A stretch of DNA of 34,404 bases from Bifidobacterium amazonense (lineage in GTDB: Bacteria > Actinomycetota > Actinomycetes > Actinomycetales > Bifidobacteriaceae). The stretch covers positions 1 through 34,404 of the forward strand of contig NZ_JAFEJT020000033.1 in NCBI RefSeq assembly GCF_018555435.2, in the 5' to 3' direction. Below the pieces are notes generated by a model that did not search any database, had not been told where the DNA came from, and saw only the letters and a program-made list of their open reading frames with translations. This document shows positions 1-8,444 of this stretch, piece after piece. The translations under genes were made by a program, and so were the position numbers. Every line of letters starts with the position of its first letter. The stretch's first letter is position 1.

Positions 1-18
1 CCGCTGGGCTACTGGCGC
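1..18 (-). tRNA. tRNA-Arg(ACG), 5' fragment cut by window edge
   Basis: These 18 bases are identical to positions 109-126, the 5' end of the complete tRNA-Arg gene just upstream, so a second copy of the same tRNA starts here and continues past the window edge. The two copies are in tandem on the minus strand with a 108-base period. Its anticodon is outside the window; Arg(ACG) is inferred from the identity with the neighbour. Confidence 0.8.
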
Positions 19-32
19 AACGCCACTCTTTT

Positions 33-51
33 ACCTCTTGTGGCAAGAGGT
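33..51. repeat. Perfect 8-bp inverted repeat between two tRNA genes
   Basis: ACCTCTTG (33-40) and CAAGAGGT (44-51) form a perfect stem with a 3-base loop. It lies immediately 3' of the complete tRNA-Arg and before the next copy. On the minus strand it is followed by AAAAG and not by a U tract, so it may be a processing hairpin in a tRNA cotranscript; a terminator is less likely. Confidence 0.5.
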
Positions 52-52
52 G

Positions 53-126
53 TGCGCCAGACAGGATTCGAACCTGCGACCTGCTGATCCGTAGTCAGCT
101 GCTCTAATCCGCTGGGCTACTGGCGC
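53..126 (-). tRNA. tRNA-Arg, anticodon ACG
   Basis: Read on the minus strand this is a complete cloverleaf. The acceptor stem pairs GCGCCAG (126-120) with CTGGCGC (60-54), followed by an A discriminator at 53. The anticodon stem-loop is GCTGA-CTACGGA-TCAGC, which places ACG at positions 34-36 (A34 is normally converted to inosine and reads CGN codons). The T arm carries GGTTCGAATCC. CCA is not encoded. A second copy follows at the window edge. Confidence 0.95.
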
Positions 127-230
127 ATGTTGTCTTGTTTTTGACAACTCGAAGAGAATACAACGGATTCCCCGACGATGCAAAATCGGCGTGTCGCGGC
201 AGTCGAGAGCGAGAAGAAACCGTCATAAAC

Positions 231-244
231 GGCGGAATTCCGCC
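231..244 (-). terminator. Weak candidate terminator of the clp operon
   Basis: GGCGGAATTCCGCC is a perfect 14-base palindrome about 125 bases past the clpX stop. On the minus strand it is followed by GTTTAT, a poor U-rich tail. The rest of the 127-368 gap shows nothing I can name. Confidence 0.3.
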
Positions 245-368
245 AAAAACACGGCATCGGCATCATTCGGCTCTCCGGTCGTCCCGCATCGCCAGCGATA
301 CGCAACAGGCAACGGATCATCGCAACATTGCAATATCACGGCGGACAAGGCGGCCGGCGGCATCGCCG

Positions 369-1700
<1,332 letters not shown>

Positions 1701-1811
1701 ATCACTTCCTTGTCCTTGGTCTTGGCGGCCACGATATCGATCGCGCCGCAATGCGGCCGCATACAAAGATACCCTCGGCCGAAAACCGGCTGAGGGTATC
1801 CATGGCGAAAC

Positions 1812-2534
1812 TCACGAACGGTGCTCGAGCACCTCGTCGACGATGCCGTACGCCTTGGCCTCCTGGGCCGTCAGGAACGTGTCGACCTCGATGTCCTTGC
1901 GGATCTTCTCGATGTCCTGACCGGTGTGCTTGGCGAGCGTGTCCTCCAGCCATGCACGCATGCGCAGCATCTCCTTGGCCTGGATCTCGATCTCCGTGGC
2001 CTTGCCGAAGCCCTGGTCGATGGCCGGCTGGTGGATGAGCACGCGCGCGTTCGGCAGGATCAGACGCTTGCCCTTGGCGCCGGCGGCCAGCAGGATCGCG
2101 GCGGCGGACGCGGCCTGGCCGAGGCACACGGTCTGCACGTCGGGCTTGATGTACTGCATGGTGTCGTAGATCGCGGTCATCGCGGTCATGGAGCCGCCGG
2201 GCGAGTTGATGTACATCATCACGTCACGGTTCGGGTCCATGCTTTCGAGCACGAGCAGCTGGGCCATGATGTCGTCGGCCGACGTGTCGTCGACCTGCAC
2301 GCCCATGAAGATGATACGGTCCTCGAACAGCTTGGTGTACGGATCCTGCGTCTTCATGCCATACGGCGTCTTCTCGCTGAACTGCGGCAGGATGTAGCGG
2401 TCCTGCGGCATGGCGGCGGCCACGCGGCCCGCGAACGCGGCCTCGCGCGCCGCGGCCGGCATGAAGCCGACCACGCCGGCCTGACCGGCCAGACGCTCGG
2501 CGCGCTGGACGAACTTCGCTTCCTCGGATGCCAT
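1812..2534 (-). CDS. clpP2: ATP-dependent Clp protease proteolytic subunit ClpP2
   Basis: This is the second of two adjacent ClpP peptidases. Actinobacteria typically assemble ClpP1 and ClpP2 into a mixed barrel that works with ClpX or ClpC. The 240-aa protein has the Ser-His-Asp triad: S143 in GQAASAAA, H168 in LIHQP and D218 in EVDTFLTA. The INSPGGS oligomerisation segment is at about 109-115. An N-terminal extension of about 60 residues precedes the core and may be a propeptide. The ATG at 2534 follows GGGGAG at good spacing and begins 5 bases after the clpP1 stop, so the two genes are translationally close. The numbering P1/P2 follows gene order and is a convention. Confidence 0.95.
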   Translation of the reverse strand: MASEEAKFVQRAERLAGQAGVVGFMPAAAREAAFAGRVAAAMPQDRYILPQFSEKTPYGMKTQDPYTKLFEDRIIFMGVQVDDTSADDIMAQLLVLESMDPNRDVMMYINSPGGSMTAMTAIYDTMQYIKPDVQTVCLGQAASAAAILLAAGAKGKRLILPNARVLIHQPAIDQGFGKATEIEIQAKEMLRMRAWLEDTLAKHTGQDIEKIRKDIEVDTFLTAQEAKAYGIVDEVLEHRS

Positions 2535-2539
2535 GATGC

Positions 2540-3157
2540 TCACTCCCCTTCCTGCGCGCTCATCGTGTCGTGGGTGGACACGATCTTGTCGACGAAGCCG
2601 TAGTCCAGCGCCTCCTGCGCGGTGAACCAGTGGTCGTACTCGTTGTCGCGGTAGATCTCCTCGACGGTGTGGCCGGTCTGCTTGGCCGTCAGCTCCGCGA
2701 GGGTCTTCTTCATGTCCATGATGAGCTCGGCGTTGATGCGCACGTCGGTGGTGGTGCCGCCGATGCCGCCGGACGGCTGGTGCATGAGCACGCGGGCGTG
2801 CGACGTGAGGAAACGCTTGCCCGGCGTGCCGGAGCTCAGCAGGAACTGGCCCATCGACGCGCACATGCCCAGGCCCACGGTCGCCACGTCGGGCTCGATG
2901 AGCTGCATGGTGTCGTAGATGGCCATGCCGGCGGTGATCGAGCCGCCCGGCGAGTTGATGTACAGCCAGATGTCCTTCTTCGGATCCTCGGCCGCGAGCA
3001 TCAGCATCTGGGCGCAGATGCGGTTGGCCATATCATCCTTGACCTCTTCGCCCATCCAGATGATGCGGTCCTTGAGCAACCGGTTGAAAATCGGATCCAC
3101 CATGGACGGGGCGTCGCCGTCGCCCATCGTGGGTGAGGGTGTCATGAAACCTGCCAC
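2540..3157 (-). CDS. clpP1: ATP-dependent Clp protease proteolytic subunit ClpP1
   Basis: This is a ClpP serine peptidase, first gene of the clp operon. From the GTG at 3157 it has 205 aa with S101 in MCASMGQ, H126 in LMHQP followed by a glycine-rich loop, and D175 in NEYDHWF; INSPGGS is at about 68-74. The start is uncertain. The GTG at 3157 has AAGGAG five bases upstream. An ATG at 3175 has no visible ribosome-binding site and would sit close to or upstream of the transcription start predicted from the candidate -10 at 3179-3184. An ATG at 3145 has AGGTGG eight bases upstream and is the main alternative. The gene is followed within 5 bases by clpP2. Confidence 0.93.
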   Translation of the reverse strand: MAGFMTPSPTMGDGDAPSMVDPIFNRLLKDRIIWMGEEVKDDMANRICAQMLMLAAEDPKKDIWLYINSPGGSITAGMAIYDTMQLIEPDVATVGLGMCASMGQFLLSSGTPGKRFLTSHARVLMHQPSGGIGGTTTDVRINAELIMDMKKTLAELTAKQTGHTVEEIYRDNEYDHWFTAQEALDYGFVDKIVSTHDTMSAQEGE

Positions 3158-3178
3158 CTTATCTCCTTGACTCATAAA

Positions 3179-3213
3179 ACATTACGTCTAGCTACATTAC
3201 CCGTTCAAAGCGA
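3179..3213 (-). promoter_or_regulatory. Candidate clpP1 promoter with ClgR-like site
   Basis: On the minus strand TTGAAC (-35) and TAATGT (-10, 3184-3179) are 18 bases apart. Overlapping the -35 is CGCTTTGAACG, which resembles half to two-thirds of the actinobacterial ClgR box (CGCYNANRGCG) with two mismatches. ClgR control of clpP genes is established in actinobacteria; this particular site is an inference. Confidence 0.4.
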
Positions 3214-3252
3214 CCGCCGCCGCCCGCGCCGCCCCTTTTCGGCTACCCGCAT

Positions 3253-3266
3253 AGCGGTTCACCGCT
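3253..3266. repeat. Inverted repeat at the 3' end of the ABC operon
   Basis: AGCGGT-TC-ACCGCT is a perfect 6-bp inverted repeat that spans the stop codon of the permease gene. It has no U tract in either direction. It could be a weak terminator of the accessory operon or part of the clpP1 control region. Confidence 0.3.
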
Positions 3267-4389
3267 CCCGCACCAGACGGGGCAGCGAGTCGGCACGGAT
3301 CGTGGCCGCCGCGGCGATGACGCCGAGCATCGCACCGCAGACGCCGGCGACCAGTCCGCGCAACACCACGTCGATCCAGATCAGGAACGCATCCATCATG
3401 CCGTCCGCAACGGGCGCAAGCACCAACGCGATCAGGCCGCCGGAGACCAGACATGCGGGCAGCAGCCATCCGACGGCCGTCGTCATGATGTGCAGGGCGA
3501 TCTGTGCCACGTTTGCACCGAAGTGGCGTTCCATAGCCAGTTCGACACGTCGTATACGCACGGCAGACGCCCCGACTGCGGCGAGCAGCAGCATCGCCAC
3601 GCAAGGCGCAAACCGGCTCGGACGGTCGGCATAGTCGTCGGCCGACGGAGGCGCCGACAGCATGGGATTGAGATTCGTGGGAACCGGCATGTTGGTCGCG
3701 CCCGGAGCCGTCATGTCGAAATCAGCGACCGTGGCGGCGAGCGCATCGCGCATCGCTTCGCTCATCGGCCATGCACGCACCCAGCAGCTGTCGAACATGC
3801 TGTCCCGTTCGGTCGTGGGGACGTCGATCAGGACCACGCTCGCATACTGGGGTTGACGGCCATCGTTCGGCCAATCATAGATGCCGGTGACAACGGCGTC
3901 ACCGCCGTTGCCCATATGCAGCTCGTCTCCGACGCCGAGCCCCAACTGGTCGGCGATCTTGCGCGCGATGACCATTCCGGATCGACCGTTGACATCGAAT
4001 ATCACCGTCGGATCGGCGGAGGTCTCGTATGCCACGTAGGGTGCGTCCGGCAAGGCCAGTGCGGTGACCGGTCCGGCGACGCGCAGCGCGATGGCGGACC
4101 GTACGCCGGCGATGGTGGACAGATTATCGCACGCGGTACCGCTGATGTTCCCCGGTGACTCGATGATCATCATGTCGCCGCCCGCCTGTCGATATGCGCT
4201 GGTCCTGTCGAGCATCTGTCGCACGTTGAGCGCATCGGATCCGCCACACAGCAGCAGCAGTATCGCCGTCGCAACCACAAACCATAGCAACGGGTTGACG
4301 ACCGATTCCCGCAGATCGCGCGCAGCCTCCGACAGCGGCCATGTCCATGGCCGGAATCGATGGCCGGGGACCTTACGTATTCGTTTCAT
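3259..4389 (-). CDS. MacB/FtsX-type ABC transporter permease
   Basis: Predicted membrane subunit of an ABC transporter, 376 aa. One hydrophobic segment lies at about 34-50. An outward-facing domain of about 200 residues follows, then three more segments at about 260-278, 303-325 and 340-362. That one-plus-three layout with a large external domain is typical of MacB/FtsX-like permeases, which transmit ATPase motion to extracytoplasmic partners instead of forming a classical substrate channel. Sequence similarity to named members is weak by eye, so the call rests mainly on topology and context. Its ATG overlaps the ATPase stop by 4 bases (ATGA) and has GGGAG seven bases upstream. The substrate is unknown. 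Confidence 0.75.
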   Translation of the reverse strand: MKRIRKVPGHRFRPWTWPLSEAARDLRESVVNPLLWFVVATAILLLLCGGSDALNVRQMLDRTSAYRQAGGDMMIIESPGNISGTACDNLSTIAGVRSAIALRVAGPVTALALPDAPYVAYETSADPTVIFDVNGRSGMVIARKIADQLGLGVGDELHMGNGGDAVVTGIYDWPNDGRQPQYASVVLIDVPTTERDSMFDSCWVRAWPMSEAMRDALAATVADFDMTAPGATNMPVPTNLNPMLSAPPSADDYADRPSRFAPCVAMLLLAAVGASAVRIRRVELAMERHFGANVAQIALHIMTTAVGWLLPACLVSGGLIALVLAPVADGMMDAFLIWIDVVLRGLVAGVCGAMLGVIAAAATIRADSLPRLVRER

Positions 4390-5039
4390 TCCAATGCTCC
4401 CAGGTCGAGTACGTCGTCACACGCGTCACGCAGCTCGCCGTCATGTGTGGCGACGATCGCGACGCATCCCCGCGATGACAATCCTTGGATGCAGGAAATC
4501 ACCGTGCGGGCGCTGACTCGGTCGAGCGACGCGGTCGGCTCATCGATCAGGAGCATATCGCAGGAGGTGGCGGCGGCTCGGGCGAGCATCAGCCGCTGCG
4601 CCTCGCCACCGGACAGGCTGCCGTAGTCGTGTGTCGCGATGTCCGTCAGCCCGAACCGTCGCAGCATCTGCCACGCATGGTTTTCTGCGGTTTTGCGCGG
4701 CAGACCGTGTATCATCAGCGGCAGTACGACGTGGTCGAGCACGCTTCGTTTGGCCACGCCGATCGGCTGCTGCGGCACCCAGCTGAAAGAGCGGATGCCG
4801 CGCTCCTCCACGGCGCCTTCCGACGGCTTCAGCCATCCGGCAAGGATCGCCAGCATCGTGCTTTTACCGCATCCGGAGGGACCGACCAACGCGTGCACGC
4901 GGCCGGCTTCCAATCTAGCGTTCACGTGACGGAACAGGAACCGGTTTGCATCGTATGCATGTCCCAGATTCCGAAGTTCCACATATGTTTCCGAATGTTC
5001 CTTGTCTCGTTGCGGCGAGTACATGCCATTCTCGTTCAT
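4386..5039 (-). CDS. ABC transporter ATP-binding protein (MacB/LolD-like)
   Basis: Nucleotide-binding subunit, 217 aa, a single ABC domain. Walker A GPSGCGKST is at 53-61, the Q-loop glutamines are in VPQQ at 88-91, the signature LSGGEAQR is at 142-149, Walker B MLLIDEP is at 162-168 and the H-loop histidine is in ATHD near 199. The length fits the small ATPases that pair with FtsX/MacB-type permeases. The ATG at 5039 is preferred because it forms an ATGA overlap with the adaptor stop and has GGGGGA upstream; an in-frame ATG at 5045 is possible. It is coupled to the permease by a 4-base overlap, so both should be made in equal amounts. The substrate cannot be told from the sequence. Confidence 0.92.
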   Translation of the reverse strand: MNENGMYSPQRDKEHSETYVELRNLGHAYDANRFLFRHVNARLEAGRVHALVGPSGCGKSTMLAILAGWLKPSEGAVEERGIRSFSWVPQQPIGVAKRSVLDHVVLPLMIHGLPRKTAENHAWQMLRRFGLTDIATHDYGSLSGGEAQRLMLARAAATSCDMLLIDEPTASLDRVSARTVISCIQGLSSRGCVAIVATHDGELRDACDDVLDLGALE

Positions 5040-6136
5040 GAGCATCCCCCGGCATCGGGCTTGAGCCTCACGTTGCCATCGGGCACTTCGCCGTCCGTCG
5101 TCTGAACGTATGAACGGCCGAGCATCGAACCGATGATCCGCACCGGCCGGCTGTCACCGTCGATCACCACGCATGGCTGCCCGTTGTCCATCGTCCCGAT
5201 GGCGGAGGCCGGTACCACGCCGACGTCCACCGGCGTTTTCAACGCCCATTGCACGCTCACCTTGCGTACTCCCTGCTGCGCGCCGCTCGACAGAAACGGC
5301 GCGGAACGCGAAAACGCCGCAAGGTCGTCGATGTCTCCGGTCTCGCTGATGTCCAGCTTCTGGTCACCGGCCAGCACCACGCGCTCCCCCGACGCAACGC
5401 CGGTCGGCAGGCTCTCCGCCTTGGCGGACCCGGCGGCGGCAGGCAGTTCGACAAGCGTCTGCCCTCTTGCGATATCCTGTCCGACCGTCGCAGGACAAGC
5501 CGACACGCTTGTCCCGTCGACGGGCAGCCATGCCACGTCACCGGTATCGATCGTCGTATATCCGTCCGGCAACGTGTTGCCAGCTTTCTCGGACGCGGTG
5601 CGGAACGCCTGTATGGTGGCGTCGGTGACCGTGTCACCTGAGATATCGCCCACGCCGATCATCGTCAATGCCTTGTTAAGCGATGCGACGTCATCACCGC
5701 GGTCTCCTACCGACAGGTCTCGCCAGAACGGCTGTTCGGTGGCCAGCATGAGTACGCTCCGACCGTTGATCCGCATGATCGATGTGCCTGATTTCAGCAC
5801 GGCGCCGGGCTTGCAGTCCGATTGGGTGATCATGCCGGAACGGGGCGCGGTCACCGGAGGCATGGAGACCTCTTCCGCGTCGATGGTGATGGTGCGCGCG
5901 TCGTCCGTCTGTCTGTGCTCGATGGCGATCGACGCATTCGGATCTGTACCGGACAACGCCTGCGGAAGGCGTGGTGCCATTACGATCGCCGTGACGCCGG
6001 CACCGAGCATCAGGCAGGCGACGGCCAGCATTGCCGTCATCTGTCTGCCCAGGTACCAATGGCGTCGTTCCTCCGTCCGGCTTGCAGGCTGATTCCCGTT
6101 CACGTTCGACGCTGTTCGCCTCCGCCCATGGATCAT
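5036..6136 (-). CDS. Membrane-fusion (HlyD/RND-type) adaptor with peptidoglycan-binding domain
   Basis: A predicted membrane-anchored extracytoplasmic adaptor of 366 aa. After a basic N terminus a membrane segment lies at about 33-53. A barrel-sandwich-like strand region follows (APRSGMIT, about 97-125), and then a segment at about 140-180 (LSVGDRGDDVASLNKAL) that matches the peptidoglycan_binding_1 pattern GxxGxDVxxLxxxL...T..A...F. The rest is beta-rich and adaptor-like. Such wall-binding adaptors accompany MacB-type ABC transporters in Gram-positive bacteria. Two starts are plausible: ATG at 6136 (used here, AAGGG about 12 bases upstream) and GTG at 6145, which overlaps the lipoprotein stop. 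The gene lies 5 bases after the lipoprotein gene and overlaps the ATPase start. The partner assignment is by context. Confidence 0.8.
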   Translation of the reverse strand: MIHGRRRTASNVNGNQPASRTEERRHWYLGRQMTAMLAVACLMLGAGVTAIVMAPRLPQALSGTDPNASIAIEHRQTDDARTITIDAEEVSMPPVTAPRSGMITQSDCKPGAVLKSGTSIMRINGRSVLMLATEQPFWRDLSVGDRGDDVASLNKALTMIGVGDISGDTVTDATIQAFRTASEKAGNTLPDGYTTIDTGDVAWLPVDGTSVSACPATVGQDIARGQTLVELPAAAGSAKAESLPTGVASGERVVLAGDQKLDISETGDIDDLAAFSRSAPFLSSGAQQGVRKVSVQWALKTPVDVGVVPASAIGTMDNGQPCVVIDGDSRPVRIIGSMLGRSYVQTTDGEVPDGNVRLKPDAGGCS

Positions 6137-6141
6137 CGCAT

Positions 6142-6885
6142 TCACTTGCCCTTCACCGGCGAATCGGTGATGTTGTGCAACGGGTCGGCAACGCATTGAT
6201 CGAACTGTCGGCGCGTGGGGCTGCCGTCATCCAAGGACGCGATGCCGGCCAATGGACTGTTGCCGTCCTCCACCAGTTGTTCGAATTGGGAATAGGTATA
6301 CGACCCGTCCAACAGATCATGCTCCTGATAGCATTGGAACCGATATGGTTCAAGATCCACGTTGTCGGGATTGTATAAGGCGTTGTAATAGATTTTCTTG
6401 ATGCTGTCGTATCCGAGATCCAGACCGCATGTCGTGTCGATGTCCGAACGCTGATCCTGCGTATACCGATCGTTGTCCTTCTCGATCATGCCGCTGTCGT
6501 CGCTTCCGAACCAGTAGTCGACACCGACCTTGAGTCCGTATCCCGAAAAACAGCTGATCGAACGCCGTTCCGCCTCATTCATTTCGTCAGCCGTGATCTT
6601 TCCGTCTTTGGCGACCTCGCGAATGTAATCGGAATCAAGCCATTCCGCGTCCTTCTCCAAAAGCCTGGCATACGAGTCATTGAGTTCCACGGTATCCGTG
6701 TATCCCATGTAGGTGAGCTGGGAACCGGAGGGCGCCGCGGAACCGTCCACCGTCACGCTGCCCTTGACGCCGGCGATCGCCGCCGCATCGTCCGAGGATG
6801 ACGACGACTCCCCGCAGCCGCAACACACGCTCAACGACAGAACGAACACCAATAGTCCGATGATCCTCGTCTTCACAATGCTCAT
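6142..6885 (-). CDS. Putative secreted lipoprotein, first gene of the ABC operon
   Basis: I do not recognise a named family. The 247-aa product has a signal-peptide-like N terminus (KTR, then a hydrophobic stretch at about 8-20) ending in a cysteine cluster C21, C22, C24. The lipobox is poor (VCCGC), so lipid attachment is likely but not certain. A serine/aspartate-rich linker follows. The mature part holds four further cysteines and two stretches with the pattern 'DG-x-(I/P)T-x(n)-E/F...C' (around DGKITADEMNEAERRSISC and DGSPTRRQFDQC), a style seen in many actinobacterial secreted proteins. The ATG at 6885 has AAGGGG eight bases upstream; a GTG at 6894 is less likely. It heads the operon with adaptor, ATPase and permease and might bind substrate or wall outside the cell. 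Its G+C is lower than that of flanking genes (30 of 60 bases in a sampled line). Confidence 0.7.
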   Translation of the reverse strand: MSIVKTRIIGLLVFVLSLSVCCGCGESSSSSDDAAAIAGVKGSVTVDGSAAPSGSQLTYMGYTDTVELNDSYARLLEKDAEWLDSDYIREVAKDGKITADEMNEAERRSISCFSGYGLKVGVDYWFGSDDSGMIEKDNDRYTQDQRSDIDTTCGLDLGYDSIKKIYYNALYNPDNVDLEPYRFQCYQEHDLLDGSYTYSQFEQLVEDGNSPLAGIASLDDGSPTRRQFDQCVADPLHNITDSPVKGK

Positions 6886-7180
6886 GTTCGTCACCCCTTA
6901 TTCCGCTTTGAAAAGGTATATTCATGCTATCCGGCAACACATGAGAAGCAAATGCGCTCATCGAAAAGATGATGGGACCATGAAATCCGGCTCTTCGCAT
7001 TGCGACGGGTATAGGGTTAGCTGCGACAGGTGTCCGGGCTGGCCGGATGGTTGGCGTCTGTTTCGGGGCATGGTTGCCGGTTGCCGGTCGTTGACCGGTA
7101 TATGGCCAGGCAGTCGATCGTGGACTGTCAATCGTGGGCCGGCCACAGGCCGATCGTGGATGTAAAACCGCCGCGGCATG

Positions 7181-7271
7181 GGATTGTGGGCATAGACCTG
7201 TCATGAAGAGGCCTCGCAGGGCCCCTACGTGACCGGCCTATGCCCACGATGTCCGAAACCACCCACAATCC
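7181..7271. repeat. 91-base element with 10-bp perfect inverted ends and nested stem-loop
   Basis: GGATTGTGGG (7181-7190) and CCCACAATCC (7262-7271) are perfect inverted termini. Inside, ATTGTGGGCATAGACC (7183-7198) can instead pair with GGCCTATGCCCACGAT (7235-7250), 15 of 16 positions counting one G-T pair. That stem is extended inward by GTCA/TGAC and GGCC/GGCC. This could be a structured RNA leader, a terminator-like hairpin or a very small mobile repeat. Confidence 0.5.
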
Positions 7272-7362
7272 GACGAACGTCATATCCCGTTTATACCCAC
7301 GATCCGGCGCATCACCCGGCTCCTTCCGTCCGCGTGCCGTCAACGGCATCCGCAAAGATCCC

Positions 7363-7432
7363 GTCTACGCCCACAACACCAAATCCCAATCATCCCCCGC
7401 GTCCCTTCCACACACCCATCGTGGGCGTAAAC
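7363..7432. repeat. Second inverted motif pair with C-rich spacer
   Basis: GTCTACGCCCACAA (7363-7376) pairs with ATCGTGGGCGTAAAC (7418-7432) at about 12 of 14 positions. The spacer of about 41 bases is C-rich and shows no inner structure. Confidence 0.45.
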
Positions 7433-7731
7433 CATACTTTTCGAAGTGGCGCGCACATCGAAGCCGACACCGAAGTCGGCATCAACACCGACGTTGACAC
7501 AGATCAGCGTGACGCCCCGCCGACGCTTCGACCATTCCGCCGCGTCGACGACAGGTACTCACGGTTTCCGGCGTCACGCGCAGCGCGATTCCGAAACCGA
7601 ACGGACACCCGTCACAAAACACCCGTCACAACGAACCCCATACACGCCAAAACACGAAGGGCCCACAATCTGCATAACCCGGCCTGATGCCGCATGTCAG
7701 GATGTTCTCCTGCCGGAGGGGCCCGACGACC

Positions 7732-7737
7732 TATCAT
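7732..7737 (+). promoter_or_regulatory. Candidate -10 of the two-component operon
   Basis: TATCAT lies 23 bases before the response-regulator ATG. No TTGACA-like -35 is found at 16-18 bases, which may mean activator dependence. The same TATCATGG string precedes parC. Confidence 0.35.
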
Positions 7738-7760
7738 GGATCAGAGCAGAGGGAGAAACC

Positions 7761-8444
7761 ATGCAGTTCGAACACGTCGATTCGCAGGAACCCGATGTCA
7801 GACCGGGGCTCTCGATGGCCTTCGCCGACAACGATCCGCTTACCCTGATCGCGTTGCGTGCGATGATGCGCGCGGTCCTGCCGGAGATTCCCGTCATATG
7901 GTCGACCCGTGACGGGAACGAAGCCGTGGCGAACAGCCTTGCGCACGCCACCAGGCCAACGTTGTTGCTGGTGGATATGGATATGGACGGACTACCAGGC
8001 GACCGGGTCTGCAGGAGCATCAGGGAGAGGACGTCCGATGTCATTCTGTTGTGCATGACCGCGCACTCGTTGGATAGGTATCGAACCATCGCCAAGGAAT
8101 CGGGCGCGCAGGCACTGTTGGACAAGGCCGATACGGCAACCATGACGAACGTCATCCGAGCTTGGATTCACGGCGAGATGCCGATCCGGGACACCTTCGA
8201 CGCGCCGCAGAAGGCCTATGACAGACTGTCGAAGGCTCTGACGCGGACGACTTTGCTGTCTGCGACGGAACGGCAGGTGATGGACCTATGCGCCGAGGGG
8301 AAGACATCGAAGGCAATCGCCGAAATACTGGGAAAATCAGAACCCACCGTCAAAACGCACATCCGGCATGCCATCGCCAAACTGGGCGCCTCAAGCAAAC
8401 TGGACGCCTCCATCATGTGGATGCAGCAAAGAAGGCAGTCATGA
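7761..8444 (+). CDS. NarL/FixJ-type response regulator
   Basis: A transcriptional regulator of 227 aa. The N-terminal receiver has the acidic pocket in ADND (22-25), a phospho-acceptor Asp most likely D72 in LLLVDMDMDG, T100 in LLCMT and K122 in LLDK. A linker precedes a LuxR-type helix-turn-helix at about 166-218 (LSATERQVMDLCAEGKTSKA, then EPTVKTHI). The start is the ATG at 7761, with GGGAG seven bases upstream; the open frame runs further back but that part has no regulatory-protein character. The gene overlaps the kinase ATG by 4 bases (ATGA), so the two are translationally coupled. Likely target: the divergent ABC operon and possibly its own promoter, through the motif array between them (inference). 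Confidence 0.93.
   Translation: MQFEHVDSQEPDVRPGLSMAFADNDPLTLIALRAMMRAVLPEIPVIWSTRDGNEAVANSLAHATRPTLLLVDMDMDGLPGDRVCRSIRERTSDVILLCMTAHSLDRYRTIAKESGAQALLDKADTATMTNVIRAWIHGEMPIRDTFDAPQKAYDRLSKALTRTTLLSATERQVMDLCAEGKTSKAIAEILGKSEPTVKTHIRHAIAKLGASSKLDASIMWMQQRRQS

Larger units (their letters stand above)
7117..7433. repeat. Array of ~9 copies of motif ATYGTGGGYRTARAC in both orientations
   Basis: Plus-strand copies begin at 7117 (ATCGTGGAC, weak), 7131 (ATCGTGGGC), 7153 (ATCGTGGATGTAAAAC), 7183 (ATTGTGGGCATAGACC) and 7418 (ATCGTGGGCGTAAACC). Minus-strand copies begin at 7250 (ATCGTGGGCATAGGCC), 7269 (ATTGTGGGT), 7303 (ATCGTGGGTATAAACG) and 7376 (TTGTGGGCGTAGACG). The 7303 and 7376 copies share the longer form GTGGGYRTARACGGGAT. 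Several plus copies are followed by several minus copies, giving an arrangement roughly symmetric about 7215. A further core lies at 7672-7680. Position between a two-component system and its divergent neighbour suggests an operator array; decayed small repeats are the alternative. Confidence 0.6.
6886..7760. other. 875-base divergent intergenic region
   Basis: This gap separates the minus-strand ABC operon from the plus-strand two-component genes. Short open frames in it have no ribosome-binding sites or recognisable products, and I reject them. It contains the promoters of both operons and the ATYGTGGGYRTARAC motif array described separately. The stretch 7434-7700 carries only one further core copy (CCCACAATC at 7672-7680). 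Confidence 0.7.

Noticed and set aside
33..51. Intrinsic terminator after tRNA-Arg
   Set aside because: The stem is perfect, but the minus-strand tail is A-rich, not U-rich, and another tRNA copy follows.
3202..3212. Definite ClgR operator upstream of clpP1
   Set aside because: Two mismatches to the consensus core; kept only as part of a candidate promoter.
7229..7687. Possible small genes in the 6886-7760 gap
   Set aside because: Several short frames exist on both strands, but none has a ribosome-binding site, a credible composition or a recognisable product, and the motif array explains the sequence better.
7446..7760. N-terminal extension of the response regulator by 105 codons
   Set aside because: The region is rich in Thr, Arg, Pro and His with no domain character, and the ATG at 7761 has a good ribosome-binding site directly before the receiver domain.
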